From: a bacterium HR11
GTDB lineage: Bacteria; Acidobacteriota; HRBIN11
Reading direction: 5' to 3'
DNA: 64,000 bases
Assembly (NCBI GenBank): GCA_002898535.1
Contig: BEHN01000008.1
Coordinates: forward strand, 1-64,000
This document shows, in pieces, positions 42,180 through 51,460 of this stretch. The number at the start of each line of letters is the position of its first letter. Positions within the stretch are counted from its first letter, which is position 1. The notes below the pieces were generated by a model. It ran no database searches. It saw only the letters and a program-made list of their open reading frames with translations, and was not told the DNA's origin. Position numbers and translations under genes: made by a program.

Positions 42180-43015
42180 GGGGGCGTCACTCCCACGACG
42201 TCTACGATCACCCAAGAGACCTGCGAGGGGACCACGGCCGGCCGGACCTCATAGAGGACCTCCCCCGTATCGGACGTACGACTGGCTTCGACCCATCCGA
42301 CCCGTAGACCGGCCGGCAAGACGCCCTCGATGCCGCTTGTGTAGACCGGACTCCCGGGGGGAACGACCGAACCCTGGGGGACATACCGGAGGAGTACGCG
42401 AGATACGTTCCCCTGGCCGTACAGGACGCCCATCGGCCCGTCCGTCCCGACCCGGGCCCCACATCGGAAGAAGGGATGGCTCACGAGACGGACCTGACTC
42501 GTCGTCGAACCGACCGACTCGACATACCCGACCAGGCCGTCCGGCGTCGAGACGGCCGCGTACTGATGGACGCCGTGCCGGCTTCCCCGGTCGATGACGA
42601 TCTGATGCCATCGAATCGCATGGACGTCGGGCAAGACGACCCGGGCCCAGAGGCTCGACGGACGCCGCGCCTGCCACCGTTCATACAGGGGTTTCAGCAG
42701 GGCCATCTCCTGCAAGACCTGCTCGTACTGGCGTTCCATCTGCTGGTACCGGAAGACTTCAGCTCGAAGGCGGCGATTCTCCTCGGCCAACTCGTTCATC
42801 GTCCGCCAGCGGTCCCGCCAGTCCTGGACCTGTCGGTATACACGCTCATACTCGTGGAGCACGGGCGTCCAGACCCACTGTTGGACGAGGAATCCCAGCG
42901 AGATGCCCCGTTGATTCAGGACCTGCACCGATAGCAAAGCCCAGCAGACGGTCGTCCATAAGAGCCACTGCCGGAATAGCCACCGACGGGAAACGATCGG
43001 GCCCAGGTCGGCCAT
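42176..43015 (-). CDS. mreC: Rod shape-determining protein MreC
   Basis: 279 residues. N-terminal membrane helix (WLLWTTVCWALLSVQVL), coiled coil around NELAEENRRLRAEVFRYQQM, then the periplasmic beta domain with VVLPDVHAIRWHQIVIDRGS, YAAVSTPDGLVGYV and VYTSGIEGVLPAGLRVG. ATG 43015 is preferred; the upstream frame runs into octamer repeat. It is separated from mreB by 278 bp of inverted octamers, unusual inside this operon. Confidence 0.92.
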   Translation of the reverse strand: MADLGPIVSRRWLFRQWLLWTTVCWALLSVQVLNQRGISLGFLVQQWVWTPVLHEYERVYRQVQDWRDRWRTMNELAEENRRLRAEVFRYQQMERQYEQVLQEMALLKPLYERWQARRPSSLWARVVLPDVHAIRWHQIVIDRGSRHGVHQYAAVSTPDGLVGYVESVGSTTSQVRLVSHPFFRCGARVGTDGPMGVLYGQGNVSRVLLRYVPQGSVVPPGSPVYTSGIEGVLPAGLRVGWVEASRTSDTGEVLYEVRPAVVPSQVSWVIVDVVGVTPP

Positions 43016-43293
43016 GATGGGTTCCGGGAACTCGGCAGTCCGGGAATTCGGGAACTCGGCCGTTCGGGAACGAGGGCTCCGGCCCGAATCCCCTGAAGCC
43101 CTCACCATCAGGCCGGTGGCCCGAGCCGCGGTGCGCTTCATCACGGCGTCTGGACTCAGCGCTTCCGGGAAAGGCGCCGGACGCCCCGGGGCTTGCTACT
43201 TCGCTCAGGACCGGCGGCACCCCGAGGGGTCACCATCGCCCGTCTATCCCCAGACGGCCGAACTCCCGAATTCCCGGATTCCCGAATCATGGA
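43016..43293. repeat. GGGARTTC octamer arms flanking a core between mreB and mreC
   Basis: Left arm 43021-43070 (GGGAACTCGGCAGTCCGGG and following) and right arm 43255-43288 (GGCCGAACTCCCGAATTCCC) are inverted octamer arrays. The core of about 180 bp between them differs from the 97-bp type 1 core. No gene. Confidence 0.72.
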
Positions 43294-44313
43294 TTACGCC
43301 GTGGTCGCCACCTTCCGAAGGAGTTCCATGTTGTCCAAGATCTTGACGACCCCATAGGCGACCGACAGGAGGGGCTCCTCGGCGACGGTGACGGGCAGGC
43401 CCGTCTCATTCCGGAGTCGGACGTCCAGCTTGTCCAGGAGAGCGCCCCCGCCCGTCAGGACGATCCCCCGGTCGACGATGTCGGCGGCCAGCTCAGGCGG
43501 CGTCCGCTCCAGGGCTTCCCGGACCAGGTCCACGATGGCGCTGACGGTGTCGGCCAAGGCCTCCCGGACCTCCTCGGACCGGATCAGCACGGTCCGGGGG
43601 ATGCCCTCGATCAGACAACGGCCCTTAATCTCCATGCTCTTTTCTTCGTCCTTCGGGGCGGCCGAGCCCAACTGGATCTTGATCTGTTCGGCCGTCCGCT
43701 CCCCGATCAAGAGATTGTACTTGCGCTTGACATACATGATGATGGCCTCGTCCATCTCGTGGCCGGCCACCCGGATGGACTTGCTGTACACGATGCCCGA
43801 CATGGAGATGACGGCCACGTCGGTCGTCCCGCCCCCGATGTCGACGATCATGTTGCCCGAGGGCTCATCGATGGGAAGGCCCGCCCCGATAGCCGCCGCC
43901 ATCGGCTCGTCGACCAGGTAAACCTCGGCGGCGTTGGCATTTAAGGCGGCCTGCCGGACGGCCCGTCGTTCGACCTGCGTGATCCCCGAAGGCACGCCGA
44001 TGACGATGCGGGGTCGCAAAAACCGGTGGTGGTTGACGGCCTGCCGGATGAAGTACTTCAACATCTGCTCCGTCACGTCAAAGTCGGCGATCACGCCATC
44101 CCGCAGGGGCCGGATGACCTCGATATTGACAGGCGTCTTGCCCAGCATCTCTTTCGCCGCTTGGCCGAAGGCCTCGATCTGACCCGTGACCCGATTCCGG
44201 ACGACGATGGACGGCTCGTTCAGGACGATGCCCCGGTTCTTTGCCACGACGACCGTATTCGCCGTCCCCAGGTCGATGCCCAGGTCGTTGAAGAGCCAGC
44301 CGAATAACTTCAT
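43294..44313 (-). CDS. mreB: Rod shape-determining actin homolog MreB
   Basis: 339 residues. DLGIDLGTANTVVVAKNRG (phosphate 1), IVIGVPSGITQVERRAVRQA, VDEPMAAAIGAGLPIDEP, MIVDIGGGTTDVAVISM (phosphate 2) and IVLTGGGALLDKLD (adenosine) are all intact. It forms membrane-associated filaments that guide the elongasome encoded downstream. Confidence 0.97.
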   Translation of the reverse strand: MKLFGWLFNDLGIDLGTANTVVVAKNRGIVLNEPSIVVRNRVTGQIEAFGQAAKEMLGKTPVNIEVIRPLRDGVIADFDVTEQMLKYFIRQAVNHHRFLRPRIVIGVPSGITQVERRAVRQAALNANAAEVYLVDEPMAAAIGAGLPIDEPSGNMIVDIGGGTTDVAVISMSGIVYSKSIRVAGHEMDEAIIMYVKRKYNLLIGERTAEQIKIQLGSAAPKDEEKSMEIKGRCLIEGIPRTVLIRSEEVREALADTVSAIVDLVREALERTPPELAADIVDRGIVLTGGGALLDKLDVRLRNETGLPVTVAEEPLLSVAYGVVKILDNMELLRKVATTA

Positions 44314-44364
44314 CCCCGCACTCCTCCCCTGACACCCTAAAGTTGAATTCGGGTCGGGACGGCG

Positions 44365-45633
44365 TCAAGGCCCGCCGGCGGCCCGCTTCGGGTAGAATTG
44401 GACGTGAATGCCCCGGTCATCGACCAAGACTTCCATCGTCCATTCCTCGATGACGCCCTGGGGACTTTCGATGATGACCGGCTCCCGCGTCAGGCCCTGC
44501 TGACGGACCTGATAGAAGTGGCGAAACTGGCCCGTCGATTGGACCGTCACGGGTTCCCCGGCGATCGTGACCATGCAACTCGGATGCGTCTTTCCCTCCA
44601 GGACGACGAAGGTCGAAAACGTCATCTGCTGACGGGCCTCAAAGGAGCACCGGACGGCGCCGGCCGGACTCAGGCCTTGACCGATCACGAAACTTCGCGT
44701 CTCCGAAAAGTCGCTGGTAAACTTCTGCGCATCGATGGCCCGGACCCGCCAGAAGTACCAGACGCCCGCAAAGCGGTTCGGAATCTGCAGGACGACCGAC
44801 GTCGAACGGGTCACCCGGCGGACGGAGTCCAGCATGTCCTGTCGGGAGGCGACCTCCAGCTCATAGGCGACGGCGTCCGAGACACCCGCCCACTCGAGGG
44901 TCACGTAGGTGCTATCGCCGGCTTGCTGAGCAATCTGCTGTCGCCGGAGGGGTTGCTTCAGGAGGGGCGCGTCTAATAGGCGCTTCTTCTCGATGGGCCC
45001 CTGGCGAACGACCCGGGCGCCCTCCTGCGAACCCACGGCGACCTGTTGCTCGCCGGCCTGGACCAGGGCTTGACCCCGTTGGACCTCGACAAAGGACTCC
45101 TGGACGTCCCCCAAGAACCGAATCCGGGCCGTCGTCTCTGTCTCCAACCGGGCCCGGACGTCGGCACCCGTCGAGACAAGGCCGGGTTGACGGCTGACCT
45201 CGACGACGACGGCACCTTCCTCGACCCGACCGATGCGGCTATGGCGGGTCGGTTGGGAACATTCCAACCGCAAGAGGGTGTCGGGACTGACCCGGAGTCG
45301 AGAACCGTTCGGGCACACGATCTCGGCGACTCCGTTGGAGCCCGTCCGGATCATGTCGCCTTCTTCCAGGGCCATCCGGAAGTCGGCCGGACGGTACACG
45401 TAGTCGTTGACCTTCTTGACTTCGACCCGACCGGACAACTGGATGAAGCTCGCCGTGTCCGCCGAGGGCACCGGGGGGGACGGTGCCGAGGGCCTCTGAA
45501 GGAGGGGGCGGAGCCACACGCGATAGACCGCCCAACCGGCCCCGACCAGCAGGAGAGCCGCTAAGGCGATCACCCAGGTGACGGAGATCGTGTGCCACTC
45601 GATGGCGACCGACGAAGATTTTTTAGCCGTCAT
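44365..45633 (-). CDS. Membrane-anchored FecR-domain protein
   Basis: 422 residues. A single N-terminal transmembrane segment (VIALAALLLVGAGWAVYRV) precedes a Pro-rich linker and a FecR domain (VEVKKVNDYVYRPADFRMAL, EEGDMIRTGSNGVAEI, GSRLRVSPDTLLRLE). The C-terminal half looks like fibronectin/Ig-type beta repeats (TYVTLEWAGVSDAVAYELEV, then RVRAIDAQKF). No sigma factor or TonB receptor is beside it, so it is probably a cell-envelope structural protein rather than a transport regulator. Confidence 0.78.
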   Translation of the reverse strand: MTAKKSSSVAIEWHTISVTWVIALAALLLVGAGWAVYRVWLRPLLQRPSAPSPPVPSADTASFIQLSGRVEVKKVNDYVYRPADFRMALEEGDMIRTGSNGVAEIVCPNGSRLRVSPDTLLRLECSQPTRHSRIGRVEEGAVVVEVSRQPGLVSTGADVRARLETETTARIRFLGDVQESFVEVQRGQALVQAGEQQVAVGSQEGARVVRQGPIEKKRLLDAPLLKQPLRRQQIAQQAGDSTYVTLEWAGVSDAVAYELEVASRQDMLDSVRRVTRSTSVVLQIPNRFAGVWYFWRVRAIDAQKFTSDFSETRSFVIGQGLSPAGAVRCSFEARQQMTFSTFVVLEGKTHPSCMVTIAGEPVTVQSTGQFRHFYQVRQQGLTREPVIIESPQGVIEEWTMEVLVDDRGIHVQFYPKRAAGGP

Positions 45634-45719
45634 CGGTATGATGCTCGGTGTCCGACGCTGGGGGTCGGATTACGTTTTCAGTAGTGTCTGCATCGTAAAT
45701 GCTACGCTGGCATGACGGC

Positions 45720-47357
45720 TCAAGAGGAAACTTCCTTCTTCTTCAGGGCCTGGAGCCGCTGGCTCCACATCTGCCGGGCCTTGGGAATGACCTCCTGCGC
45801 CTTCTTGAACTGGGGGTCAAAGGTCAGAAAATAGCGATACCCTTCGCTCTCCCCCCAGAGTCGTTCGATGAGTTCCCGACGCAGGACCTGTCGGATGACC
45901 TCCCGGTCCCGGCGGAAGGCTGTCTCATCGAAGGGAATCTCCCGCTGACGGAGGAAATCCTGAAAGCGGGTCAGTAGGGCATCGTCGACCTGAAAGTCCG
46001 GGCTGAGCAGTTGCCGTGTCGAACGATGCTGGCGTTCCTCGTCGGCCTTCTCGACCGGCGCGAAGAATCGGGCAAACTCTAAGTAGGGGAGACCGTTGAC
46101 GGGGGCTACCCGACGGTAGAATTCCTGCTCGATAGCTTGCAAGACCTCCGGGTCTCGGAAGCTCTCGACAGCTACGTCCGGCTGGATACCGCCCCCACCG
46201 GTGACGAACCGGCCCAGGTCGGTCTGGAACTGGGGGCGGTCCGGGGAACCCGGGGTTAATGGGGACGACTGGACCTGGGGAAAGCTGTACTCAAAAAAGG
46301 AAGCGTAGGACCGTTGGATCAGGCGGCCCGAGGGCGTATAGTAGCGGGCCGTCGTGATGGCCACAGCCGTGTTAAAGCTGAGGGGATAGAGGGTCTGGAC
46401 CAGACCCTTCCCCCACGTCGTCTCGCCGACGATAAGGCCCCGGTCGTGGTCTTGAATGGCACCGGCGACGATCTCCGAAGCGCTGGCCGTGCCCCGATTC
46501 GTCAGGACGATCAGGGGCAGGGTCTCGTAGGGGTCCTCCTGCTCACTCTTGTATTCGACGACCCGCCCGATGCCCCGACCCCGGACGGTCACGATGGTCA
46601 AGCCCGGTGGCAAAAAGAGGTCGGCGACCCGCACGGCCTCTTCCAGGAGACCCCCCGGGTTGTCCCGCAGGTCCAGGACCAGGCCCTTGAGGCCGGCCTT
46701 CTGGAACTCCTCCAGGTGGGACCGAATTTCCTCGTAGGTCCGCTCGGCAAAGTTACGGACCCGCAGGTATCCGATGCCGTCCGGCGTGACGAAGGCGTTG
46801 ACCACGCTGACCAAGGGGATCTCGTCCCGGACCAGGGTGACCGAGAAGGGGGCCTCATAGCCCTGCCGGACGATCGTCAGACGGACTTCCGTATTCTTGG
46901 GGCCCCGAAGCTTTCGGATGAGGTCGTCCAGAGGTTGGCCCTTCGTGGGCTCTCCGTCGATTTCAGCGATCACGTCCCCGGCTCGCAAGCCGGCCTTAGC
47001 CGCCGGCGTCCCCGGGATCGGCATGATGACCGTCAGGACCCCCTGGATGCTGTTGATACTGACCCCGATCCCGTAAAACGAACCCCTTTGCTCCTCCATC
47101 ATCCGCTGATAGGCCCGTTCGTCCAGAAAGTTCGAGTGGGGGTCCAGGCTCAACAGCATGTCCACGATGGCCCACTTGAGGACGGCGTCGCTACTCCACT
47201 CGCCGCTGTAGTAGGTCTCGATCGTCCGGAGGGCCTCCCCGACGTCCCGGATGACCCGGTCCGTCGGCTTCGACCGATAAGATGCCTGTAAGGCTCCAAA
47301 GGCCAGGGCCGCCGCCAAGAGGAAGCCCACGCTCAAGAAACGGACCCACTGGCGCAT
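45720..47357 (-). CDS. S41 family C-terminal processing peptidase
   Basis: 545 residues. N-terminal membrane/signal segment (FLSVGFLLAAALAFGALQA), PDZ domain (IMPIPGTPAAKAGLRAGDVI) and S41 protease core with GYLRVRNFAE, LVLDLRDNPGGLLEEAV and the Ser-Lys dyad in GTASASEIVAGA and VGETTWGKGLVQT. It cleaves C-terminal tails of periplasmic proteins. A roughly 150-residue C-terminal extension with charged helices is present. ATG 47357 was chosen over one at 47456 in repeat DNA. Confidence 0.92.
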   Translation of the reverse strand: MRQWVRFLSVGFLLAAALAFGALQASYRSKPTDRVIRDVGEALRTIETYYSGEWSSDAVLKWAIVDMLLSLDPHSNFLDERAYQRMMEEQRGSFYGIGVSINSIQGVLTVIMPIPGTPAAKAGLRAGDVIAEIDGEPTKGQPLDDLIRKLRGPKNTEVRLTIVRQGYEAPFSVTLVRDEIPLVSVVNAFVTPDGIGYLRVRNFAERTYEEIRSHLEEFQKAGLKGLVLDLRDNPGGLLEEAVRVADLFLPPGLTIVTVRGRGIGRVVEYKSEQEDPYETLPLIVLTNRGTASASEIVAGAIQDHDRGLIVGETTWGKGLVQTLYPLSFNTAVAITTARYYTPSGRLIQRSYASFFEYSFPQVQSSPLTPGSPDRPQFQTDLGRFVTGGGGIQPDVAVESFRDPEVLQAIEQEFYRRVAPVNGLPYLEFARFFAPVEKADEERQHRSTRQLLSPDFQVDDALLTRFQDFLRQREIPFDETAFRRDREVIRQVLRRELIERLWGESEGYRYFLTFDPQFKKAQEVIPKARQMWSQRLQALKKKEVSS

Positions 47358-47389
47358 AACCGTCCACCCGTTGGAGCAGTCGGGCCCTT

Positions 47390-47490
47390 CGGCCGATGGG
47401 CCGATAGGGAGAGGGCACGCAAAACGTTTGAGCCGATGCCCCGCCTGTGTTCCCATCGGCCTATCGGCCCAATTCCCGAACGCCCGAATT
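47390..47490. repeat. GGCCGATG octamer palindrome
   Basis: GGCCGATGGGCCGATAGGG (47391 on) faces CCCATCGGCCTATCGGCCC (47454 on) and inverted GGGARTTC units. Confidence 0.65.
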
Positions 47491-47493
47491 GCC

Positions 47494-48441
47494 CTACATA
47501 TAATACACGCCCCGCCCCCACGTGCCTATCCACCGGAGGTCGGCCGACTCGACCAGATACCAGTCTTCCGTCCACCGGACCGAACGCACGGGATCCCGCA
47601 CGAAGCGGACGACCGTGACCTCGGGCGGACACCACACCCGCAGGGGCGCCAGGGTGTACCCCAGGCCCCGAGTCGTGTAGACCCATGACCCGTGATGAAC
47701 CGCCAGACCCGAAGCAAACCGCCGATGGACCCGCGTATTATGCCATAGGGGGCGTCCCGGCGACAGACACACCTGCCCGCCGTGGGTGTGACCGGCCAGG
47801 ACCAGACGGACGTCGGCCCGGTCCTGTAAGTGAAGGAGGACGTCCGGGGAATGGGCCAGAAGGACCCAAAAGTCAACCCCCGCCTGGGCTTGCAGGGCCG
47901 ACTGAATCTGGGTCCACTGCGGCCAGGACTTGTGGGGGTCCCGCGTCCCGACGACCCCGATCGCCGACCCGTCCGGGGCTTTCAGGACCGCCGCCGCATC
48001 CTCCAGGAGGGTGACCCCGTAGCCAGCCAAACGCTGGAAGACCAGGAAGGTGTCGTGATTGCCCGGGACGGCCAGGACCGGCACGTCCGGTCGCAGACGC
48101 CGGAGTTCCCTTAAAAATCCGGTGACCCACCGGCCGACGACGTCTCGCCGGTAGTCCGACTGCAGGTCGCCGCCCAGCAGAAACGCCTCGACGTCCTCCC
48201 GGGCCAGCCACCGAAGCCAACCCAATTCCAGGGGATGACCCCGAAAGTGGAGGTCGCTGGCAAAGACGATGCGCCGGTCGGACCAGCCCGGCGGGACGGC
48301 CGGGTCGCGAACGACCAGACGGGTGACGCTCAGCGGGTGGGCGCCCCGCCGGGGGTAGGTGTAGATCGCGAAACGCCGGAGCTCCCGGGACGTCAGCCAG
48401 CGGAGGCGGCCGAAACGGAGCCTGCGACGTCGGGGGGCCAC
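47494..48441 (-). CDS. Calcineurin-like metallophosphoesterase (YkuE/LpxG type)
   Basis: 315 residues. All metal motifs are visible: FASDLHFRGH, LLGGDLQSDY, VPGNHDTF and LAGHTHGGQVCLSPG. Related enzymes include LpxG/LpxH-like UDP-diacylglucosamine hydrolases and cell-wall phosphodiesterases. A basic N-terminus with Arg-rich residues precedes the domain. Start is GTG 48441 with GGAGGAG upstream, inside the last codons of rimO (49-bp overlap). Confidence 0.82.
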   Translation of the reverse strand: MAPRRRRLRFGRLRWLTSRELRRFAIYTYPRRGAHPLSVTRLVVRDPAVPPGWSDRRIVFASDLHFRGHPLELGWLRWLAREDVEAFLLGGDLQSDYRRDVVGRWVTGFLRELRRLRPDVPVLAVPGNHDTFLVFQRLAGYGVTLLEDAAAVLKAPDGSAIGVVGTRDPHKSWPQWTQIQSALQAQAGVDFWVLLAHSPDVLLHLQDRADVRLVLAGHTHGGQVCLSPGRPLWHNTRVHRRFASGLAVHHGSWVYTTRGLGYTLAPLRVWCPPEVTVVRFVRDPVRSVRWTEDWYLVESADLRWIGTWGRGVYYM

Positions 48442-49796
48442 GAAACCGTCTCCTCCTCCAGGTCAGCCCGGTAATCATAGAGTCGCCCGGCCCGAATGTG
48501 AACCGGATACCATCGACCGACGATCAGGGGCCGCCGGGCGATGACCTCCACGTGACCGTCGACCTCCGGGGCTTGGCCGTAGTGACGTCCCCGGTACAGC
48601 CAACGGCCGGCCTCCTGCCGCACGAAGCGGTCTATCACGACCTCGACCCGTCGGCCGACCCAGGCCCGCACCTTCTCGGCCAGGACTTTCTGCTGGAGGG
48701 CCATCAGCGTGCGCCGCCGGCGGGCGGCCACCCGTCGGGGAACCTTCGGCCTCAGGTCATAGGCCGCCGTGCCGTCCTCGTCGGAGTACTCGAACACGCC
48801 GACATGGTCGAAGCGGGCCTCCTCGACGAAGCGGCACAGGTCCTCAAAGTGAGCCTCTGTCTCACCCGGAAAGCCGACGATGAAGGTCGTCCGCAGGACG
48901 ATGTCGGGGACGGCCGCCCGGTAGCGGGCCAGAAGCTCCAAGTACCGCTCCCGGGACCCCCGGCGCTTCATCGCCCGCAGGATGTCCGGATGGCTGTGCT
49001 GAAGGGGCAGGTCCAAGTAGCGGCACAGTTTCGGGAAGTCCCGAAACCGCTCGGGAAAGTCCGGCGGCAGGGTGTCCGGATACAGGTATAGAAGCCGAAT
49101 CCACCGGAGGTCCGCCGGGCCGTGGAGAGCCTCCAGCAAACGGAGCAGGCCGTCCTTCAAGCCGATGTCTAAGCCGTAGTACGTCGTATCCTGGGAGATC
49201 AGGATGAGCTCCCGCACGCCCTGCTCGACCAGCCGGCGGGCTTCCTCGACGATCGAGTCCAGCGAACGGCTCCGATACTTCCCCCGGATGCGAGGAATCG
49301 CGCAGAAACTACACGTATGATTGCACCCCTCGGCGATTTTGAGGTAGGCGTAATGCCGGGGCGTCGTCCGAAGACGGGGGACCTGGAGGTCGTAGACCCA
49401 ACGGGGCCGTTCGGACGACACCCGGTCCCCCCGGTAACGGTCGTCTAAGCAGGCCTCGACGACCCGTTCGACGTCGTCGATCCCGAGCCAGACGTCGACC
49501 TCCGGCAAAGCCTCGGCGAGCTCCCGATGGTACCGCTGAGCCAGACACCCGGCGACGACCAGCTTCCGGCAGGTCCCCGCTTCCTTGTAACGGGCCATCT
49601 CCAGGATCGTGTCGATGCTCTCCTTCTTGGCCGGCTCGATGAAACCGCACGTGTTGACGACCAGGACGTCCGCCTGGGCCGGGTCCGACGTGACCTGCAG
49701 GCCCGCCTGCTGGAGAGCCCCCAGCATGGCCTCCGAATCGACCAGATTCTTGGCACACCCCAGACTGACGAGCCCGACCCGGATGGGACGCTCCAT
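48393..49796 (-). CDS. rimO: Ribosomal protein S12 methylthiotransferase RimO
   Basis: 467 residues. N-terminal UPF0004 domain starts VGLVSLGCAKNLVDSEAMLG with Cys in VVNTCGFIEPAKKE, a further Cys in VVAGCLAQRY, radical SAM CNHTCSFCAIPRIRGKYRSR and a TRAM domain at the C-terminus. RIRGKYRSR and GCAKN favour RimO over MiaB. It begins the minus-strand block that runs through to rodA. Confidence 0.93.
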   Translation of the reverse strand: MERPIRVGLVSLGCAKNLVDSEAMLGALQQAGLQVTSDPAQADVLVVNTCGFIEPAKKESIDTILEMARYKEAGTCRKLVVAGCLAQRYHRELAEALPEVDVWLGIDDVERVVEACLDDRYRGDRVSSERPRWVYDLQVPRLRTTPRHYAYLKIAEGCNHTCSFCAIPRIRGKYRSRSLDSIVEEARRLVEQGVRELILISQDTTYYGLDIGLKDGLLRLLEALHGPADLRWIRLLYLYPDTLPPDFPERFRDFPKLCRYLDLPLQHSHPDILRAMKRRGSRERYLELLARYRAAVPDIVLRTTFIVGFPGETEAHFEDLCRFVEEARFDHVGVFEYSDEDGTAAYDLRPKVPRRVAARRRRTLMALQQKVLAEKVRAWVGRRVEVVIDRFVRQEAGRWLYRGRHYGQAPEVDGHVEVIARRPLIVGRWYPVHIRAGRLYDYRADLEEETVSWPPDVAGSVSAASAG

Positions 49797-49837
49797 CCCT
49801 ATCCCCCGACGCACCGCGTCACGTCCCCTATATTTTA

Positions 49838-49910
49838 GCAGAGCCGTTCGGTTCGTGAGAATGGCGTCGGAACAACCTTGCCCGACGCCCGGGAAGCACG
49901 ATTTTTCAAA
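49838..49910 (+). repeat. 73-bp dispersed repeat, copy 5 (plus orientation)
   Basis: Begins GCAGAGCCGTTCGGTTCGTG and ends CACGATTTTTCAAA, followed by GTGACGGA octamers. Confidence 0.82.
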
Positions 49911-49970
49911 GTGACGGAGTGACGACACGCCATCTCACAAAAGGTGCCTGGAAGCGCTCGCATCCATCCG

Positions 49971-50095
49971 ACCATAGACCCCAGACCATAGACCCCAGAC
50001 CATAGACCGGCTTAGGCCCAGGGGTCTATGGTCCATGGTCTGTGGTCCGTGGTCGGATATCGAGGGTCCGGTCCCGGTCCCGTCGGATTGATGAG
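49971..50095 (-). repeat. Type 2 element, copy D: 44-bp head plus heptamer hairpin
   Basis: Read on the minus strand: head module (50095-50052), RGACCAT heptamers, loop GGCCTAAGCCGG, inverted heptamers (to 49971). Same order as copy C at 19198-19338, in opposite chromosomal orientation. Confidence 0.82.
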
Positions 50096-50252
50096 GCTGG
50101 CTCGATGCAAGGATAATCCCGACCGGCCCGTCGGCCCAAGACCGTGGCTCGTCCCTCCGTCACTTTGAAAAAACCGTCCGCCCCGATCAGAATGGGCGGT
50201 CTCGACGTCCCGATACCGCACACCCGACACCGAATACCGAAAATTCGACCTG

Positions 50253-51371
50253 CTACGGCAGGTCCAGACTCCCGTATGCCTTCGGGTACGTCACGATGCC
50301 CCACGGCAGGCGAAAGCCCTTCAGGACCTTCACGACCTCGTAAGTCGCGGCATCGATGACGTACACGGCGTCGGAACGCCCGCAAGCCAGGAGGATCTTC
50401 GCATCGTCCGGCGTGAACGTGAAGTGCCAGCATCGGGCCCCGACGGGAACCTCCCGTCGGAGCTCCAAGGTCTTCGCATCGTAGACCTGAAGCTTCTGGT
50501 CCCGGGCGGCGGCCACGAATAAGCGATTGCCCGAACGGTCAAAGGCGACGCCATAAGGGCCCCGGCCGACCGGCAGGGTCCGCACGACCTCCAGGTCGGC
50601 GTTCAGGACGATCAAGGTGCTGGAGGCCTCCATCGTCACGACGTAGCCCCGCCCGTCCGGCCAGGGCTTGATCCCCCGGGGCCGGGTCCCATGCGGCGAG
50701 AGGTCCGTCCGCCGGAGCAGACGGCCCGTCGTGACGTCGTACATCGAGACGGCGTCCTCCCCCTCGTTGGTCACGACGAGCCGCTGGCCGTCCGGCGAGA
50801 AGGCGATCCCCTCCGTCTCGACACCCCCCAGGAAGGCCCGACCGATTCTCCAGTCACCGACCTCGATGGCCACGACGCGGGACGGCGGGAGCGCCGCCGG
50901 GCCCGCTTCTCCTTTTTCTTCATGCTCTTCCGAGTTGCCGACCGCTTTCGGGGGTCCGCCCTCGGCGCCGGGCTCGTGAGACGTGAAGACCCACTGCCCG
51001 CCGGGATGGAGCTTCAAGAACTCCGGATTCGTCCCGATGGGGATGCGGGTCACGACTGCCCACGTCCGGGTGTCCAGGACCGACACGTCGGCCGTCTGCT
51101 TGTTGGCCGTCAGGACGTACCGGCCGTCGGCCGTCACGACGAGGCCCCGGGGATTTCCGCCCCCGACGGGAACCTCCCGAACGACCTCCAGACGGGCCAG
51201 GTCGATGACGCTGACGCCGCCCTGCTCGTTGGAGACGTAAGCCACGTTGCGAGGCACGTCCCCAGCCGGGCCGGCGGTCGAACCCGCCCGCTCTTGCAGG
51301 CTTTCACCGAGAGGAAAGCTCCCCAAGCTCACCCCAAGGGTGAGGGCCCAAAGAAGCACCTTCCATGTCAT
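50253..51371 (-). CDS. Exported YncE-like beta-propeller protein
   Basis: 372 residues. Signal peptide (LLWALTLGVSLGSFPLG) followed by about seven YVTN-type blades such as VAYVSNEQGGVSVIDLARL, TADGRYVLTANKQTADVSV and SPDGQRLVVTNEGEDAVSMY. An acidic linker (GNSEEHEEKGEAG) interrupts one blade. It lies 90 bp from a TonB-dependent receptor on the same strand, a pairing reminiscent of E. coli yncE and yncD (pqqU). I took ATG 51371, with GGTGGAG upstream, over GTG 51383. Confidence 0.78.
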   Translation of the reverse strand: MTWKVLLWALTLGVSLGSFPLGESLQERAGSTAGPAGDVPRNVAYVSNEQGGVSVIDLARLEVVREVPVGGGNPRGLVVTADGRYVLTANKQTADVSVLDTRTWAVVTRIPIGTNPEFLKLHPGGQWVFTSHEPGAEGGPPKAVGNSEEHEEKGEAGPAALPPSRVVAIEVGDWRIGRAFLGGVETEGIAFSPDGQRLVVTNEGEDAVSMYDVTTGRLLRRTDLSPHGTRPRGIKPWPDGRGYVVTMEASSTLIVLNADLEVVRTLPVGRGPYGVAFDRSGNRLFVAAARDQKLQVYDAKTLELRREVPVGARCWHFTFTPDDAKILLACGRSDAVYVIDAATYEVVKVLKGFRLPWGIVTYPKAYGSLDLP

Positions 51372-51460
51372 GGTAGACTCCACCTTTTGAGAGGGCGGCT
51401 CGGTTTGGGATTCTCGAACCTCGACCCCGAATTACCCGGGACCTGACACCCAGGGCCATA

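Larger units (their letters stand above)
49797..50252. other. 456-bp gap holding 73-bp repeat copy 5 and type 2 element copy D
   Basis: Besides the 73-bp repeat (49838-49910) and the heptamer hairpin with its 44-bp head (49971-50095), a fragment of GGTGTCR heptamers lies near 50217-50245. No gene. Confidence 0.7.

Noticed and set aside
45645-45685. CCGAC/GTCGG hairpin as a terminator for the S41 peptidase gene
   Set aside because: The T-rich side (ACGTTTTC) is on the plus strand while both flanking genes are on the minus strand.
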